64,000 bases of DNA, taken from NCBI GenBank assembly GCA_021464415.1, contig CM038470.1, positions 23,523,601 to 23,587,600 of the forward strand, read 5' to 3'. The notes beneath the pieces were generated by a model, which had not been told where the DNA came from, did no database searches, and saw only the letters and a program-made list of their open reading frames with translations. The position numbers and the translations under genes are program-made. Source of the stretch: Lonicera japonica. Taxonomy: Eukaryota; Streptophyta; Magnoliopsida; Dipsacales; Caprifoliaceae. Positions 33,028 through 45,359 of this stretch are shown here, piece by piece. Numbering within the stretch: position 1 is the stretch's first letter; every line of letters begins with the position of its first letter.

Positions 33028-33355
33028 TGAGGCCTCGTTTGGTTCACGGAAAGGAACTTAATTCCCCTATCGTTCCCATAGAGGTGGGAAAGTAAATTTT
33101 CTGTCAAATTTCCTTTCTTGTGTTTGGTAAACCATGGAAAGTATGTAGGTAAGAGTATTATTGTCTAAAATTTGTGTAATAAATGCGTGGAACTCACATG
33201 GAAAAATCAATTCCATGTGTTTTGGGAGGAATGGATTTACCCCCTACTTTCCCTTCTCTCGGGAAAGTGTTTCCGGAATTTGTGCTTACCAAACAAAGGA
33301 AAGGAACGACTTTCCTTTCCCGAGTACTAAAATCCGTGAACCAAACGAGACCTGA
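33028..33355. mobile_element. Tourist-like MITE with TSD TGA
   Basis: 322-bp element 33031-33352 with terminal inverted repeats GGCCTCGTTTGGTTCACGGA and TCCGTGAACCAAACGAGACC, flanked by TGA on both sides (33028-33030 and 33353-33355). The 3-bp duplication and GGCCTCGTTTG end place it in the PIF/Harbinger group, like the three copies at 49.9-52.4 kb. Its GGAAAGGAAC/CTTTCCTTTCC interior is partly self-complementary. Confidence 0.88.
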
Positions 33356-33637
33356 CTCCCGCGTACTAATTATTTAATTAAATCTGCTTATTACAAGGAC
33401 AAGACTCAACTATATATGCATAATTGGACGTGAGTGACTCTAATTTTCCAGAAACAAAGTATTAAACTAATCATATATATCACAAATTAAGCACATGTTT
33501 TATTCAGGGTAATAATTGATAATAAATATTAACTCTTTCACTTTAACAACATTCGCACTATGATGATATCTTTATGTCTATATTATGACGGCAATTGGTG
33601 GGTAAACAAATTTTTATTTTTATTTTTTGGAGGTAAT

Positions 33638-34684
33638 TATTGACACACACTATTTAATTTTTTAACATTTATATCTCTCTAATATTTCATAGGTACATTT
33701 TCACTCTTCCTAACACTTCAACACTCTACATTTAATTTTAGAACTAATTAACATTCATCTAAAAAATACTATACTCTTACTCTTTACCACTCCACTCTCT
33801 CTCATCTTCAATATTCTTCTTCCACAAATCAACACATTACCTTTACGCATTTTCCAGAAGTTCTGGTTGGAATTAAGCCTTCCACTCTCTCTCTCTACAA
33901 TTCAAAAAAACAAATCACACCACAAATCTCATCTTCAATTTTCTTCTTCTAACTTTTTCTTTGCAATCTAGTCGTTGCACTCTTTTTCTCTTGAACTTTT
34001 TCATTATTGGTTAAAAAAAGTTTCACCGATGCACATACCACATCAAAAGAAAGTTCTGCCAAGGGTGAAGGTTTACTCGATTCCTAGAAACCGAGTGTTG
34101 TTCATCATACTCGGCCGAAAGGAACCGAGTAAAGCACAAGTCACTCGGTCCTAAGGAACCGAGTGGAATTGAAAAAAATGACCCAAAGCCTAACTCGGTT
34201 CCTTAGGACTAAGTAAGCTGTACAACACTCGGTTCCTAGGGACCGAATAAACATTTTTCGTGTTTTGTTTATGTTTTTTATTTTTTTTTGCGTTTGTTTG
34301 TATCTAATGATTTATAAATGAAAGAAAATGTAAAGGAATAACAAAAATATAAGTATCCTACTTCTTTTAGAAATGGATGATGATTTAGATGGTGGTGGTA
34401 GCAACAATGATGGAAGTGGTGGCGGCAATGGTGGTGTTGATGTTGATGATGATGATGATGATGATGATGATGAGGCGGCAATGGTGGTGTTGAAAAAGAA
34501 GAAGAAGAAAAAGAGGCAGCAATGGTGGTGGTGGTGATGAAGAAGAAGAAGAAGAAGAAGAAAAAGTTTTAGGGAGTGTTTAATGTTTTAATCATTAATT
34601 AAAAATAAAAAGTTATGCGTGTCAATAGAATAATCAACCTTTTTTTTAAGAGAGTGTTACAGAGTAAGTTGGTGTGTGTCAATA
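33638..34684. mobile_element. TIR element with TATTGACACACAC ends
   Basis: Ends TATTGACACACAC (33638) and GTGTGTGTCAATA (34684) are exact inverted repeats enclosing about 1.05 kb. Inside are pyrimidine-rich segments, a cluster of GGAACCGAGT/ACTCGGTTCC sites at 34080-34250, and GAT and GAA microsatellites (34438-34471, 34490-34565). No transposase and no clear target duplication were found. Possibly a non-autonomous Mutator-like element. Confidence 0.6.
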
Positions 34685-35822
34685 GCAACACCCTATATTT
34701 TTTATGAGATAGCATTAATATAGCAAACATCAACATTCAAACGCAAATAATAATAATTAGGGGGAGTAAAATCGCCTCTTCACTAAAATTTTGCATAATA
34801 ATACTCTTTACTAACAGTATTATGAATCTAACACAAATTAATTTCTTATTTTTCACAATTTTTATAATCAATATTAAATTTCTTAATATGTGCGTAATCT
34901 CTTGTTAGACCGGTACGCAGGGCTAGCCCTCACTAAAGACGAACCCAAACAGTCACCTGGAGCCCCCATTGTAGCAAGGCCCTCACGTATTCGGGTCGTA
35001 TATATATACATATGTAGGTTGAATAAATTTATTAAGGGTTGATAGAATATAATGTAAATAGATTTGCTTCGGTGGTTGAAAGTTGCTTTGCGCTTGATTC
35101 TTTTTAATATGGTTCAATGTATATTAATAAACGAAGGAACTTATATATCGATCTTCTTTTTTTAAAAAAAAGAGAAAAATGTATAACTTACCGAGCCTAA
35201 CTACTCAAATAAATAGCTAAGCTCACCACAAATTTTAAGAATATATTAATAGAATATTTCATTCTTAACATAAATAGTTCAGTACATATTATGGTTCAAT
35301 GTATATTAATAAAGGAAGGAAATTATTTATTAATTTTTTTTTTCAAAAAGAAAAAATTGAATAACTTTCAGAGCGTAACAACTCAAATAAATAGCTAGGC
35401 TCACCACAAATTTTAAGAATATATTAATAGAATATTTCGTTCTTAACATAATTAGTTCACGTATATACACTGAACATTCATGCGTGTTTCCATCTCTAAA
35501 TTTTTCTATTAACTTCACTGTTATTGTGTCGACTTAAAAGGTTTTCCACTATATATTCGCATGAATCTAATTTGATTTTGTTGCAGTTTCTTAATTATCA
35601 TGAGTTGAAAAACCAAAATAATAGTTCTTTTTAGTTAAATAGATTATTTTTTTAAAAAAATAAAAATATTTACTCAATCTTTAAGTGTTTATGTTGGCAT
35701 TATTTCAGATTTTTTTTAAATTATTGTTGATTGAAATTGTTTTTTAGATTTTGTTTTAAACCTGAATGCTATTGTTTATGAAGCACAAAGACCAAAAATT
35801 TTAGTTTAGTTTTGTTCTTTAA
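34685..35822. other. AT-rich intergenic DNA with a 182-bp tandem duplication
   Basis: A unit starting ATGGTTCAATGTATATTAAT at 35109 is repeated from 35291 (period 182 bp, second copy to about 35465). Both copies share a CAAATAAATAGCTA(A/G)GCTCACC stretch and AAGAATATATTAATAGAATA. No coding was found. Confidence 0.8.
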
Positions 35823-37015
35823 GAGCCCATTTGGTTGTTCTTCCAATTTATGAATAGGATAATTTAAAATTGCTTAATTCATGAATTATCTAATTTTAGT
35901 ATTTGGTTGTAAAAATGAACAAAAATATAAAATCGTAAATTTAAGTTAACACCTATTAGTGCTAAAAACTAGAAAGATATTTTAGACCACGCAATCAAAT
36001 GATTGGATCACGTGATTAACATGATGAATGCAACAAACCAACAGAGTCAAAGATGTATAGAGTAAGTTGTCCTCGTATGAAAATACGGGTTAGTCATCCT
36101 TTATGGAATAGAGCTAGGAGCTCGGTTTACTTGTATTGATTACAAATAAACAAGCATTACAAACTCTCACAAATCTCTCTAACTATTCTATCCTCACAAG
36201 GTTGCAATAAGAGTGTGCTCAGGCTACACGAGTTCTGGTTTCTCTGTTTTAGGAGCTCTACTGAGTGCTCTAAGCTTTTATTTTCTCTCTTATCTTCTTG
36301 TTATTGAATGCTGGATTCTTCTTATTCTTAGATTTGTTTGGTTATTGCTAGGTTGGTTGAACTTGGTTCTTGAAAGAAGCAAATGCTTCTTGTATATATT
36401 TGACTGGAGGAAACGTGTGGTCAGAACTCCCAGAGCAGGTCTGGAGCCATGCTTCAATCATTACCAACTCTGACCTTGTTTCTCCATGAATTTCGGTGCA
36501 TTAAATGTAGCTGGTATGCATTTAATGAAGGAGAGGAAAGTTATGTGCGCTCTGCAGAGCATGTGGTAATCACCCATACTTCTGCAAACCACTTTGGCGG
36601 AGTGGTTGGGTGAGAGGGAGCTCTAAAGCTCGCCGAAAGAGCTCTAGAACCCCGAGTTTTACAATTCTCTGTACGTAATTAACTCCCGAGCGGGTATCCA
36701 ACTCTTGAGGGGTTCTATGCTTCTTGTAGTGACCCAACAGGGCTCCTCTAACCTGCTCGCGTTGGGGCAGGTCTGATAGTTGACATGGATGGCCACACGT
36801 CAGCTCATGGTTGGCAGGGCAAATTGGATTAATAATTTGTACCATCAACACCTAAGACATTAAATTAAATAAGAAAACATATATAAAGATATAGCTGAAA
36901 TTACATAAATTATAACTATCATACAAGTTCATGTGAAAAAAGTCACAACACAATTTGCTAATTTACAATTAAATAATTATAAATGAAATAATTAAACAAC
37001 CAAATGAGCCCTTAA
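35819..37015. mobile_element. TIR element flanked by TTAA, hosting a later insertion
   Basis: Left end GAGCCCATTTGGTTGTT (35823) and right end AACAACCAAATGAGCCC (37011) are inverted repeats with two mismatches, flanked on both sides by TTAA (35819-35822 and 37012-37015). Inner AT-rich sequence is interrupted by a GC-richer block at about 36054-36850 that looks like an LTR. The TTAA flank may be a 4-bp duplication or two bases of chance around a 3-bp TTA/TAA duplication. Confidence 0.65.
36054..36850 (-). repeat. Probable solo LTR inside the TTAA-flanked element
   Basis: On the minus strand the block starts TGTTGATGGTACAAATTATT (36850) and could end at CTCTATACA (36054), giving TG...CA ends. 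The composition is richer in G+C than its surroundings, with CTC-rich ACTCTCACAAATCTCTCT, as in many plant LTRs. Expected flanking duplications do not match (AAAGA versus CCTAA), so the left boundary is uncertain. Confidence 0.4.
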
Positions 37016-39676
37016 ATTTTCAATGTCATTGTTAATATGATATGAGTTGTAATTTATTTTTTCTATATATGAATCGACTCTTTAACAACGAAATTTCACT
37101 GCCAAAACGTTAAAAAATATATTTTTAGCAACAAACATTTATTTTTTAAAGTCGATCTTTATATTGAGGGTTCGTAAGTACTATATCCTTTTTTACAAAA
37201 AGACCTCGAAAAAGAGGTTCACCTAGGGCCCTTAAAAACTCAAGCCCAGCCATGCTAGTGAGCCCTACATATTAGTTATTTAATTGGCAGTATTATTGTC
37301 AAAATATTTATTATTATTGTCAGAGCAATATATAAGTTTAAAAACAATATCTCAAAGCATTACTATACTCTAACAAGTAGAATATTGCTTTACAATATGG
37401 CTAATTTGCTACCCATTTAATTAATCCTATTCCTATGATTATACTCAATTATGCATAAATGAGTCACTACACCAAAACACGTGAACAGCACCAAAATTTG
37501 GAATGGCTTATAATCGTTCCAGATTTAAGTAAGTCTTGGCATTATTTTTTTTTTAATCAGAAAATTTTATTTCATTAATCAAAAGCATTGAATACAATCT
37601 TCTACCACTTTTTCACCTTAAATATGGAACTCCCATCTTATCGAGCCTACAGATCCCTTTCAAAAATCTAGGAAGCAAATTAGCATTTTCAAATTAAACA
37701 ACACTTTGTCTAAGCAAAACAACCCCAACTAGCAAGGTAGTTAACTCCTCTATTTCCTTCCCCATAAGAATGCAGCAACTGGCAATCCATATTACTCAAT
37801 TAGTAAGTCTGTCTTGCCACTAAACTGGAATGGCAAGAAACCGTACCAAATTGGTGGCAAACGTTTTTCACTCCCAAACCCAGTTGACCAACAATGTCTC
37901 TCCACTCCAGTGAAAATTTAACATTGGCACGAATTTTACCTCCAAAACGAATATCCCCACCCAAACCATTTTTCATCCAAAAATTTATACATTTTGTTTA
38001 TTTGTTAAATAGCGGTAATTAATATATATTTTTTTTAATAATACATTTCGTAAAGAAAACTTTCGTACAAGTTAAATGTGAGATTAACATTTATGATTTT
38101 GTCATTTATTAAAAAAAATGACATTGTTTAATTTTAATAAAAGTAATTTAAATCCCAAAACTTATACTTTATGTTTATGTTTATTTTTAATTATAATAGT
38201 GATATTTAATATATTATTTTTAATATTACTTTTTTAATAATAAAGCAGAGTGAATTTTGAATCCACTAAATTTCCACTTAAATTAAATAACATCTTCACC
38301 ATTCAATCTTTCGGATATTAGTGACAATCAATTTAGTTCCATACTCAAATCATAAGAAATCTTTCACAATTTTAAAAAAATCTATCACAATTTCACTAAA
38401 ATGCGGTAAGCATGAGTACCCATAGTATCTAATATTATATAAAGCAAATATTCAATTTGGTACGAGTTGCATTGCAAATTTTATGTATATTTATTTTAGT
38501 TTGTATATAACATAATTAAATTTAAGATACAATCGTAATATTTGCTAAGATTTGATAACTCAATGCAATGTTGTAGAAGTTGACAACTTAAAAGCTGAAA
38601 TGAAAGGTTCAAATTTGAATATTTGAATTAGAACTTCCACCATATATATATATATAGCATGGAAAACAAACAGAGATACAATATTTCAGTATGAATGGCA
38701 AGTGTGCCTCATTGTACGTTTCTATTGAACTAAGGCTAGCCACCGGTTAAGTTGTTGTCCACTGAAAACATATGTCGTGTACTCGACATAGTTACCGGGA
38801 AGCATCGACAAGCAATGAAGGTGCAATTGGGCATGTAAAAATAAATGTTGCATAGAGAGGAAATAAGATCACCTTTGAAGGAAATGTAGATGATGTAGTT
38901 ACGTTAATGAACAAGAAGCTGATCGACGATGTAATGAATTTAATCAGTAATGCAAGTTAATATAAAATGATTGTGTCTGCATTTTAGTTTAAGTTGTTTG
39001 AATTTTTTTATTCCTTGAACTTATACGACTCTCGAATATAATATATTTTTATTTAAATTTATGAATAAAACTTGTATCGAATTTGGCAGGTATATTTTTT
39101 GATATTGTAACAATACATTCACAAGTGGATCTATTTTTTTGATAATTTTGATGATCACAGAAGAAAACACGAATTTAAATCATTGGGTTTATCGTAACAA
39201 CTATGTGTTAAAAATTACAAAACGGCAGATCATATTTTAAATGACCTTAATACTCATTTTTCCAACAGGTGCAATTGGGCATGATTTAAAAATTTTAAAG
39301 GTCGTGTTAGAATGTGCCTAAGGGCACATATTAACATTTATAGTTAGAAAAAAACTTAAATACGTCTTTAATAGGCACATGAGATTATTTTTTTCTATTG
39401 GTTTAATTATTTGTTTTGCCGCATCAAATAATCTACAATATTATAAAGCTTGAATACAATTCGTTAATCTTGAAGTCGTGTCAAATTTTTGAGTTTCTGA
39501 TCTTGCCCTTTTGTTATTTAATTTCACAAAATATTAATATAATTATAAGTAATGAGACTTGAATCCTTGCACTAATTAATATTTTTAGTCCCTCAACCAA
39601 TATTATTTTAACCCACTTTTAAATAATTAATGGAAAAAAATGAGATTTGACAGTTAATCCATTACTTACTCGATAA
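37016..39676. other. Intergenic DNA with a possible CACTA end and LINE-like piece
   Basis: CACTACACCAAAACACGTG at 37462 has the hallmark start of a CACTA transposon and is followed by GGAATGGCT...CGTTCC subterminal-type sites. From about 37555 to 37990 the sequence differs in style and may be an inserted fragment. 38690-38970 reads locally as protein in one frame (ITFEGNVDDVVTLMNKKLID) with stops, unidentified. The rest is AT-rich and empty. Confidence 0.4.
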
Positions 39677-41539
39677 AAACCAAAGGGTGTTCTTAAACGC
39701 ACCCACAGAATCAATCTTTTCACTCCAATGTGAGAATACTTTCTTCTCACCCCATCAAATCTTTAAAAAATTTTGCACTTCACCCCAGTGGTGGGGTGAG
39801 TTTACTAAAATAATGTAAAGACGATAAAGTTTTGTCGCTAAAAGTAAAAATATTAAATAATATTAATTTTTTCATTAATATAAGACATATTAAACAAAAA
39901 TTACATTGTTCTTCATAAATTTCATTAAAAATTTCATCTAAATAGTTTACCTCTGAAGATACAAAATATTAATTATAATAAATATAGTTTTAACAATTAT
40001 ATGATATTTTATATAATCTTTTATTATTCATTACTCTTAAATAGTTATTATGCATATTTTAAATTTGTCTACAATTTTATTTTTACCAAATAAGTAAATA
40101 TAAGTTTTAATTTACTACATCAAAAATATTAAAAGATCGAAAGTTGATCCATATATATATAGTAGTATGTTTGATATACAAAAGAAATTTGAAATATTTG
40201 CTCCGTTTCCAATTAAATTTAGATCATCCTTTATTTTTTAAGCATTTTGAAAAATTTATTAGTTATTTTCAACACATTTATAAATAAAACAAAAATTAAA
40301 TTAAATCTTTTATAATATATATGAAAATTTAAACATTAATTATAATTAAAGAAAAGCCCAGAAAAGCCCAGAAAAGCCCTTAAGCTATTTTTTCTTTATT
40401 AACTTTTTTTTATACATGCTTACGTAAACTCTCTCTAAAACGTACATGTGAGCGATATGGAGTAATAAGTTAGGTTAGATTGCAAAGGCTCGGAGGAGCC
40501 GTTGAAGTTAACTAATTAATTAACAAAAGTAATAATTAAGTCATACACTATATAAATATGTCTTAATTCACTGCATCAAAGGTGCATCAAAGATATTAGA
40601 AGATCAATTTTATTTTTATCAAAAATACTAGAAGAAAGATGACAGAGGAAAAAAAACTCGCAGAAAAAAAAGTGAATAGTGATGATTTTTTCCAAGTGTT
40701 CTTAAATGCATCTACAAAATCTGTCTTTTCACCCCGGGTGTTCTTAAATGATTTTTTTAATGACTTAAAAACATTTTCTTCTTTCTTTTTAAAAAATGTT
40801 ATCTTTCGTGAAAATGGAAAAAATGAATTGGAAAAATAAAATAGTTTTTATAATAATAAATCATTTATTAAAATATTTTGTTAATTTCGATTTCTAAGAT
40901 ATTTAATTTTTTGAGACTCAAGAAAACGATATTCTTGCAAAAGATTAAAAAGATAGAGATTTTCTCACTAAACTATTTTATTTTTTAATATTTTTTTACG
41001 AGTAATTTTTAGAATTTAAATATTGAAATAATAAAAGCACACATGCAATACATATATAATATATTATTATTTATGACATATTAGGCGCATGTTAAGACAA
41101 ACATTTTTTAGCTTTGATATTGTATAACTTAACGTGAGTTTTATTGAGCTCTACATACATGTGCAAATAAAAAGATTTAATAAATTAAGAAAAATATCAT
41201 TGAAGACGTTATTGTGCCAGAGCAAATTAAAAATAAAAATCTAGCACTTAATATAAAAATTAAAGAATATTTATTATAAACTTATATTTATGAAACATAT
41301 GTAATTAAGTGAAAATAGTAGATGATTGTTTGTTGGAAAAAAAATGAAGTTTTTTAATTATTTTTTAAAATTTTAAGTGGGTGAGAAGACAAATTAGTGG
41401 CAATTTTTTCAAAGTATAGAAAGTGGGGTGAGAAGAATGGGGTTTACGCTATTTTTTAGGTTAAGATTAACGTAACTTTGACTTTTGGTGGGGTGAGAAA
41501 ACTGATTATGTGAGTGTATTTAAGAACACCCAAACCAAA
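39677..41539. mobile_element. hAT-type non-autonomous element, 8-bp TSD AAACCAAA
   Basis: Ends GGGTGTTCTTAAACGCACCC (39685) and its inverted counterpart GAGTGTATTTAAGAACACCC (41531) enclose 1847 bp. Perfect 8-bp duplications AAACCAAA flank it (39677-39684 and 41532-41539), the length typical of hAT. A second, internal copy of the end sequence (GTGTTCTTAAATGCATCTAC and GGGTGTTCTTAAATG) lies at about 40697-40752, suggesting a compound or nested origin. GGGGTGAG/CTCACCCC motifs repeat near both ends. No transposase. Confidence 0.85.
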
Positions 41540-41710
41540 AATCAATTGTTTGCTCACAGTACTCTTTGCCGTACGTTCCTTTCTCAAGAAGCTCTCGCCT
41601 TTCCTCTCATACTTGCGCGCAGTCGTTCTTCTCTCGCTAGTGCATCTCTCACGCTGTTGTCGATCACGCCGGTGCCGAAGAATCTCTCTCTGAAGTAGTA
41701 GATGATTTAG
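41540..41710 (+). other. GC-richer island of unknown origin
   Basis: About 150 bp, TCTTTGCCGTACGTTCC through CGCCGGTGCCGAAGAATC, is clearly richer in G+C than the surroundings and pyrimidine-rich like a 5' UTR or first exon. It reads open in one frame but matches nothing I recognise. Confidence 0.35.
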
Positions 41711-42257
41711 GGGATTTGTTCCGGAATTGGGTTAAAATCTGAAGTAGTAGATGATTTGGTGTTGTTGCGGATTATAGATATGCAACTGATATGCAATTTT
41801 CCCTTTAGAAATATGGGAAACATTAATAAAAGGGGATATCTGTTCAAAACTTGAAAGTATGTGTATAAGTTTTGTGCAGCTTCTGTTTTAAACATTATTT
41901 TATTTTTTTCATGAAATTGAAGTCCTCAACTCACTTACATACAGAGAATCCATGTCATTTTACTGGCTACTTTTCTAATTTCTTATTGTCTTCTCTCTAA
42001 TTTCTAATTACTTGTCTTCTCTCTAATTTCTTATTTTCTAATTCGGTGTTAAGGCCTATACATAGCATAAGCCGTCGCAAAGGACCCTCACTATAAATCT
42101 ATAATAAAATTATATTTTAGCTTATACAAAGGGACCCTATATTATAAGGCTCATAAGGACCAAACAAGTATTTTGCATGTAGTAAAAGCACCGGTTGGAT
42201 TTGTAGGATCTAGTGATATGCAGGCGCTAACATCTCTTCATACTCCAAAAACACGAA

Positions 42258-42617
42258 GGTAGTATTTGGTTGACATTTTAAAATTAAGTTTTTAAGATTT
42301 CTACTAAAAAGTCAACTTTATTTCACACTTCTTAAAATTTACTTCGCTTTACTTTTTCTCTCATAAAATTTTTAAAACACTATAATTTTAAATTCAAAAA
42401 TCGGAATTAGATAAAAAAATATATATATATATTTAAAACCTACTTATCGAAATTTATAAAATAAGATTTATTGTGACTATTTTTTTTTTTCATGAGTTTT
42501 TTTGAATTAGTTGAAAAAAACTCTAATAAAAATTAAATTCACTTTTCAACTTACTTCCACGTTTCTCAAAAATTTATCTAAAAAGTATGTTTTAAAATAT
42601 CAACCAAACACCACCTA
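42258..42617. mobile_element. MITE with GGT(A/G)GT(A/G)TTTGGTTGA ends
   Basis: Left end GGTAGTATTTGGTTGACATT and right end AATATCAACCAAACACCACC are inverted repeats with few mismatches around 360 bp of AT-rich DNA. A related but frayed copy is at 16030-16365. Confidence 0.75.
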
Positions 42618-44870
42618 GTAACTTCTAGGAGTTAGTGCCACATATTGATTTACGAAACAAGCCACTAACTTTTCATAAAAAATATAGAAAAGCAAATTAT
42701 GTTGTTGGCCCTTGTACTATGGTACATGTTTTGATCAAGCCCCTTTATCCATTTTTGACGTTAAACTATATATATAAAGTGTCTTGTACATTTTTCTTGG
42801 GTATTTACGTCTTTTTTAATATCAACAAAAATAAGCGTAGAACCACATGCATGTTTACTTATGTTTTTCCTCTAGAAAGTTGCATGATTGATGTAAGAGC
42901 ATATTACCAATAAATGCTCCATTACTTACTACATATATACATATATATGTATATGATTAAAGAAAACATCTTTAATCTGAGACACATAATTCTTTAGCCT
43001 CTTATATATTTTTAAAATACAAACTATGGCCCATTATTATAAATATATATATATATATAATAAGATCAAACTGAACGGAAGGCTTTAAGGTAATGGGAAA
43101 TACTCCTTTTTCTTGTGGACCATATATAGCATTGGAGGTGACTTCCTACAATGGTTGTGAGGACTATGCTAATGTAAAATGCTTTCATCTTCTAGTCTAA
43201 ATTAATGTAAGAATGTTATCTTTTATTTTCTTCACCTTTTATTAGTATTAGTACTAGTATAATAATATTGTTGTTGTTGTTACTTATTTCTTGATACTGT
43301 AATTCCCGGTTTATCATTCGGAGTAATCTGCAATACGCTGCCCTGAGTGCAATTTATTTATGTTGCCTTTTGATCCAGGAAATCCGGTGTTTCTCCATCG
43401 AGCTGTACAAGGGTTATTTTATGATCTTCTAGTCTTCATTGTTTGAGTATGTAGCAATTTTAGAAGCTTGTAGTATTTTTGTATTTTAATTTATACAAAT
43501 CCGAAGTACATCGATGCATCTAGGTGAAACCTAATGTTTAGTTATTCAATCTAAATTTTAGTCATGTTCTTTCAATAATTTGACCGAAATCCATTCATTT
43601 CAAAAGCTTCACTACAAATATTCCAATTGTGATGTACCAACAGAAATGTAAGATAAGTTTTTAATCGAAACCTAAAAAATGTTCTTAGTTTGGACTTTGG
43701 TATTAAACATCTAAAATGTTAAGAATTATGCGTCTTGATATAACAGAGAATTCAATCAAACTGAACTGTCTTTACTAACACTTGTACTATTATAGTTTGC
43801 TAATAGAATTTATATTTACCCATAAAATTCATTGAGATTCAAACTTTAATCAGTGGCTTTTTGGACTGAACTGCTGCCTTAGGCCGGCACATCTGCAGTG
43901 ACGAAGCTACTGCTGCTCGTGGATCCAACTGCTCTATGCACCTATGAACCAAAGCTGGCTCTTTTCTAATAATCTCAAGGAAGTGATGTTCTTGTGCTTT
44001 AAATTGATCTAATGTGCTTGTGTTTGCATATTGGCATTGTAAAAAACAAAAAATATGTTAAAATCGAAGGAGACTTTTGCAATCTCCCTAAACCCCACAA
44101 CTTCATTGTAATTACCTATGTAATCTCGAAATAAGAATTTGAAAAGTTGTTTGTGATATGAAACTTCTTAGTCTCTGTAGATCCATATAATGGTTTCTCA
44201 TTTCTTTTATTCCTGCAAATGTAGAATGGTGGATACATTGAAAGATTATGTACCATTAAAGCATTTGACAATACCGCGGACCACTTAGCTTCTGTGATTT
44301 ACAAAGTTGGTGACAACAAGGATGTGCGACTACATTAGAAGATATTGGTCGTGGTGGGATTATGTATTGGCACGATGATCATCTTCCTCCCATCGATGAT
44401 TAGCCATATTAGTAAGTACCCTTAACACTCGTGTTTAGCTCATGTTATCATTATATATATTTTCTAAATTAGTATGATCATTCACTCTGATATTAAAGCC
44501 GTACAATACGTCAAATCTATTGTATGCCTTTTATCTTCAATTCTAACATCTATATTTTTGTTATGTGCTTTACAGGAGTATATGTATACCAAGTAGCAAG
44601 GGATCGTTATTAATGAATGGTGAAAAAGCTTGGACTAGGAGTTTTGCACATTGTAGTATTAGATTTAACTTGTATTTACATTAACATCAATATTTTGTGC
44701 ATTGTAGTATTACTAATTATGACTTGGTGATTATTATGTGGATTAGATCGTCCTTTTTAATTAAAATTATATATGATGGTGTTAATTTGGATTAGATTGG
44801 ACTAGATTGTGGGTTTTTATTTGAGATTTGAATGGGTGAAACAGGTTGAAAAAAAATAATAATAAAAAGG
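42618..44870. other. AT-rich intergenic stretch
   Basis: No gene supported. Short protein-like fragments around 44225-44400 (TLKDYVPLKHLTIP) contain stops and are unidentified. They may be the body of the CACTA-like element whose ends are suspected at 37.46 and 45.33 kb. Confidence 0.4.
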
Positions 44871-44879
44871 CCGTTGGAA

Positions 44880-45330
44880 AATATATTGCATTTCCAAACT
44901 GGCACGATTTTGGAACGGCTAAAAACCGCTCTAAATCAGTGCCAACTCCACATGTTTTAATAACTAGTTGAGCTAGATGAATAATAAAATGACTTGTGGA
45001 CAATATGATGTTCACACGTGGACAAATAAAAAAATTACATGTGGACAAATGATAAAACTACGCGTGGACAAATTAGAAAATGACACTTGGTCAAATGAAA
45101 AAATAACACTTGGCAAATGAATAAGAAATTGGTGCTAAAAAAAAGGGATCTGACACGGCAGTGGCCTTTCCAAAACTGTTCATCTTTCGAATTTTGGTAA
45201 AAATGGGGTATGGTTTAACCAAATTAAGTATGGAATGAGAACGGAAATAGCCGTTCCAAAAAAATACCACTCCTATTTTAGGCAAGGCTCTTAACTGTTC
45301 TAGATGGTCATGAACGAAGTACAATGTTCT
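44880..45330. repeat. Subterminal repeats of a CACTA-like element
   Basis: TTTTGGAACGGCTAAAAACC (44909) and GGAAATAGCCGTTCC (45244) are related inverted sites, like those after the CACTA start at 37462. Between them about five units of 22-23 bp (ACACGTGGACAAATAAAAAA, ACATGTGGACAAATGATAAA and so on, 45014-45120) run in tandem. A CACTA-type right end (TAGTG) was not found. Confidence 0.5.
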
Positions 45331-45359
45331 TGTTTGTCATTTATGGCGTAATGAGTTTG

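Noticed and set aside
34278..34481. His-rich minus-strand frame
   Set aside because: Produced by the (GAT)n/(GGT)n microsatellite read in reverse inside a TIR element.
36213..36473. 86-codon plus-strand frame
   Set aside because: Lies in the probable LTR block; hydrophobic composition arises from TTG/CTT-rich LTR sequence and there is no family match.
40639..40839. 66-codon frame inside the hAT-type element
   Set aside because: Includes the internal copy of the terminal repeat; Lys/Phe-rich AT composition only.
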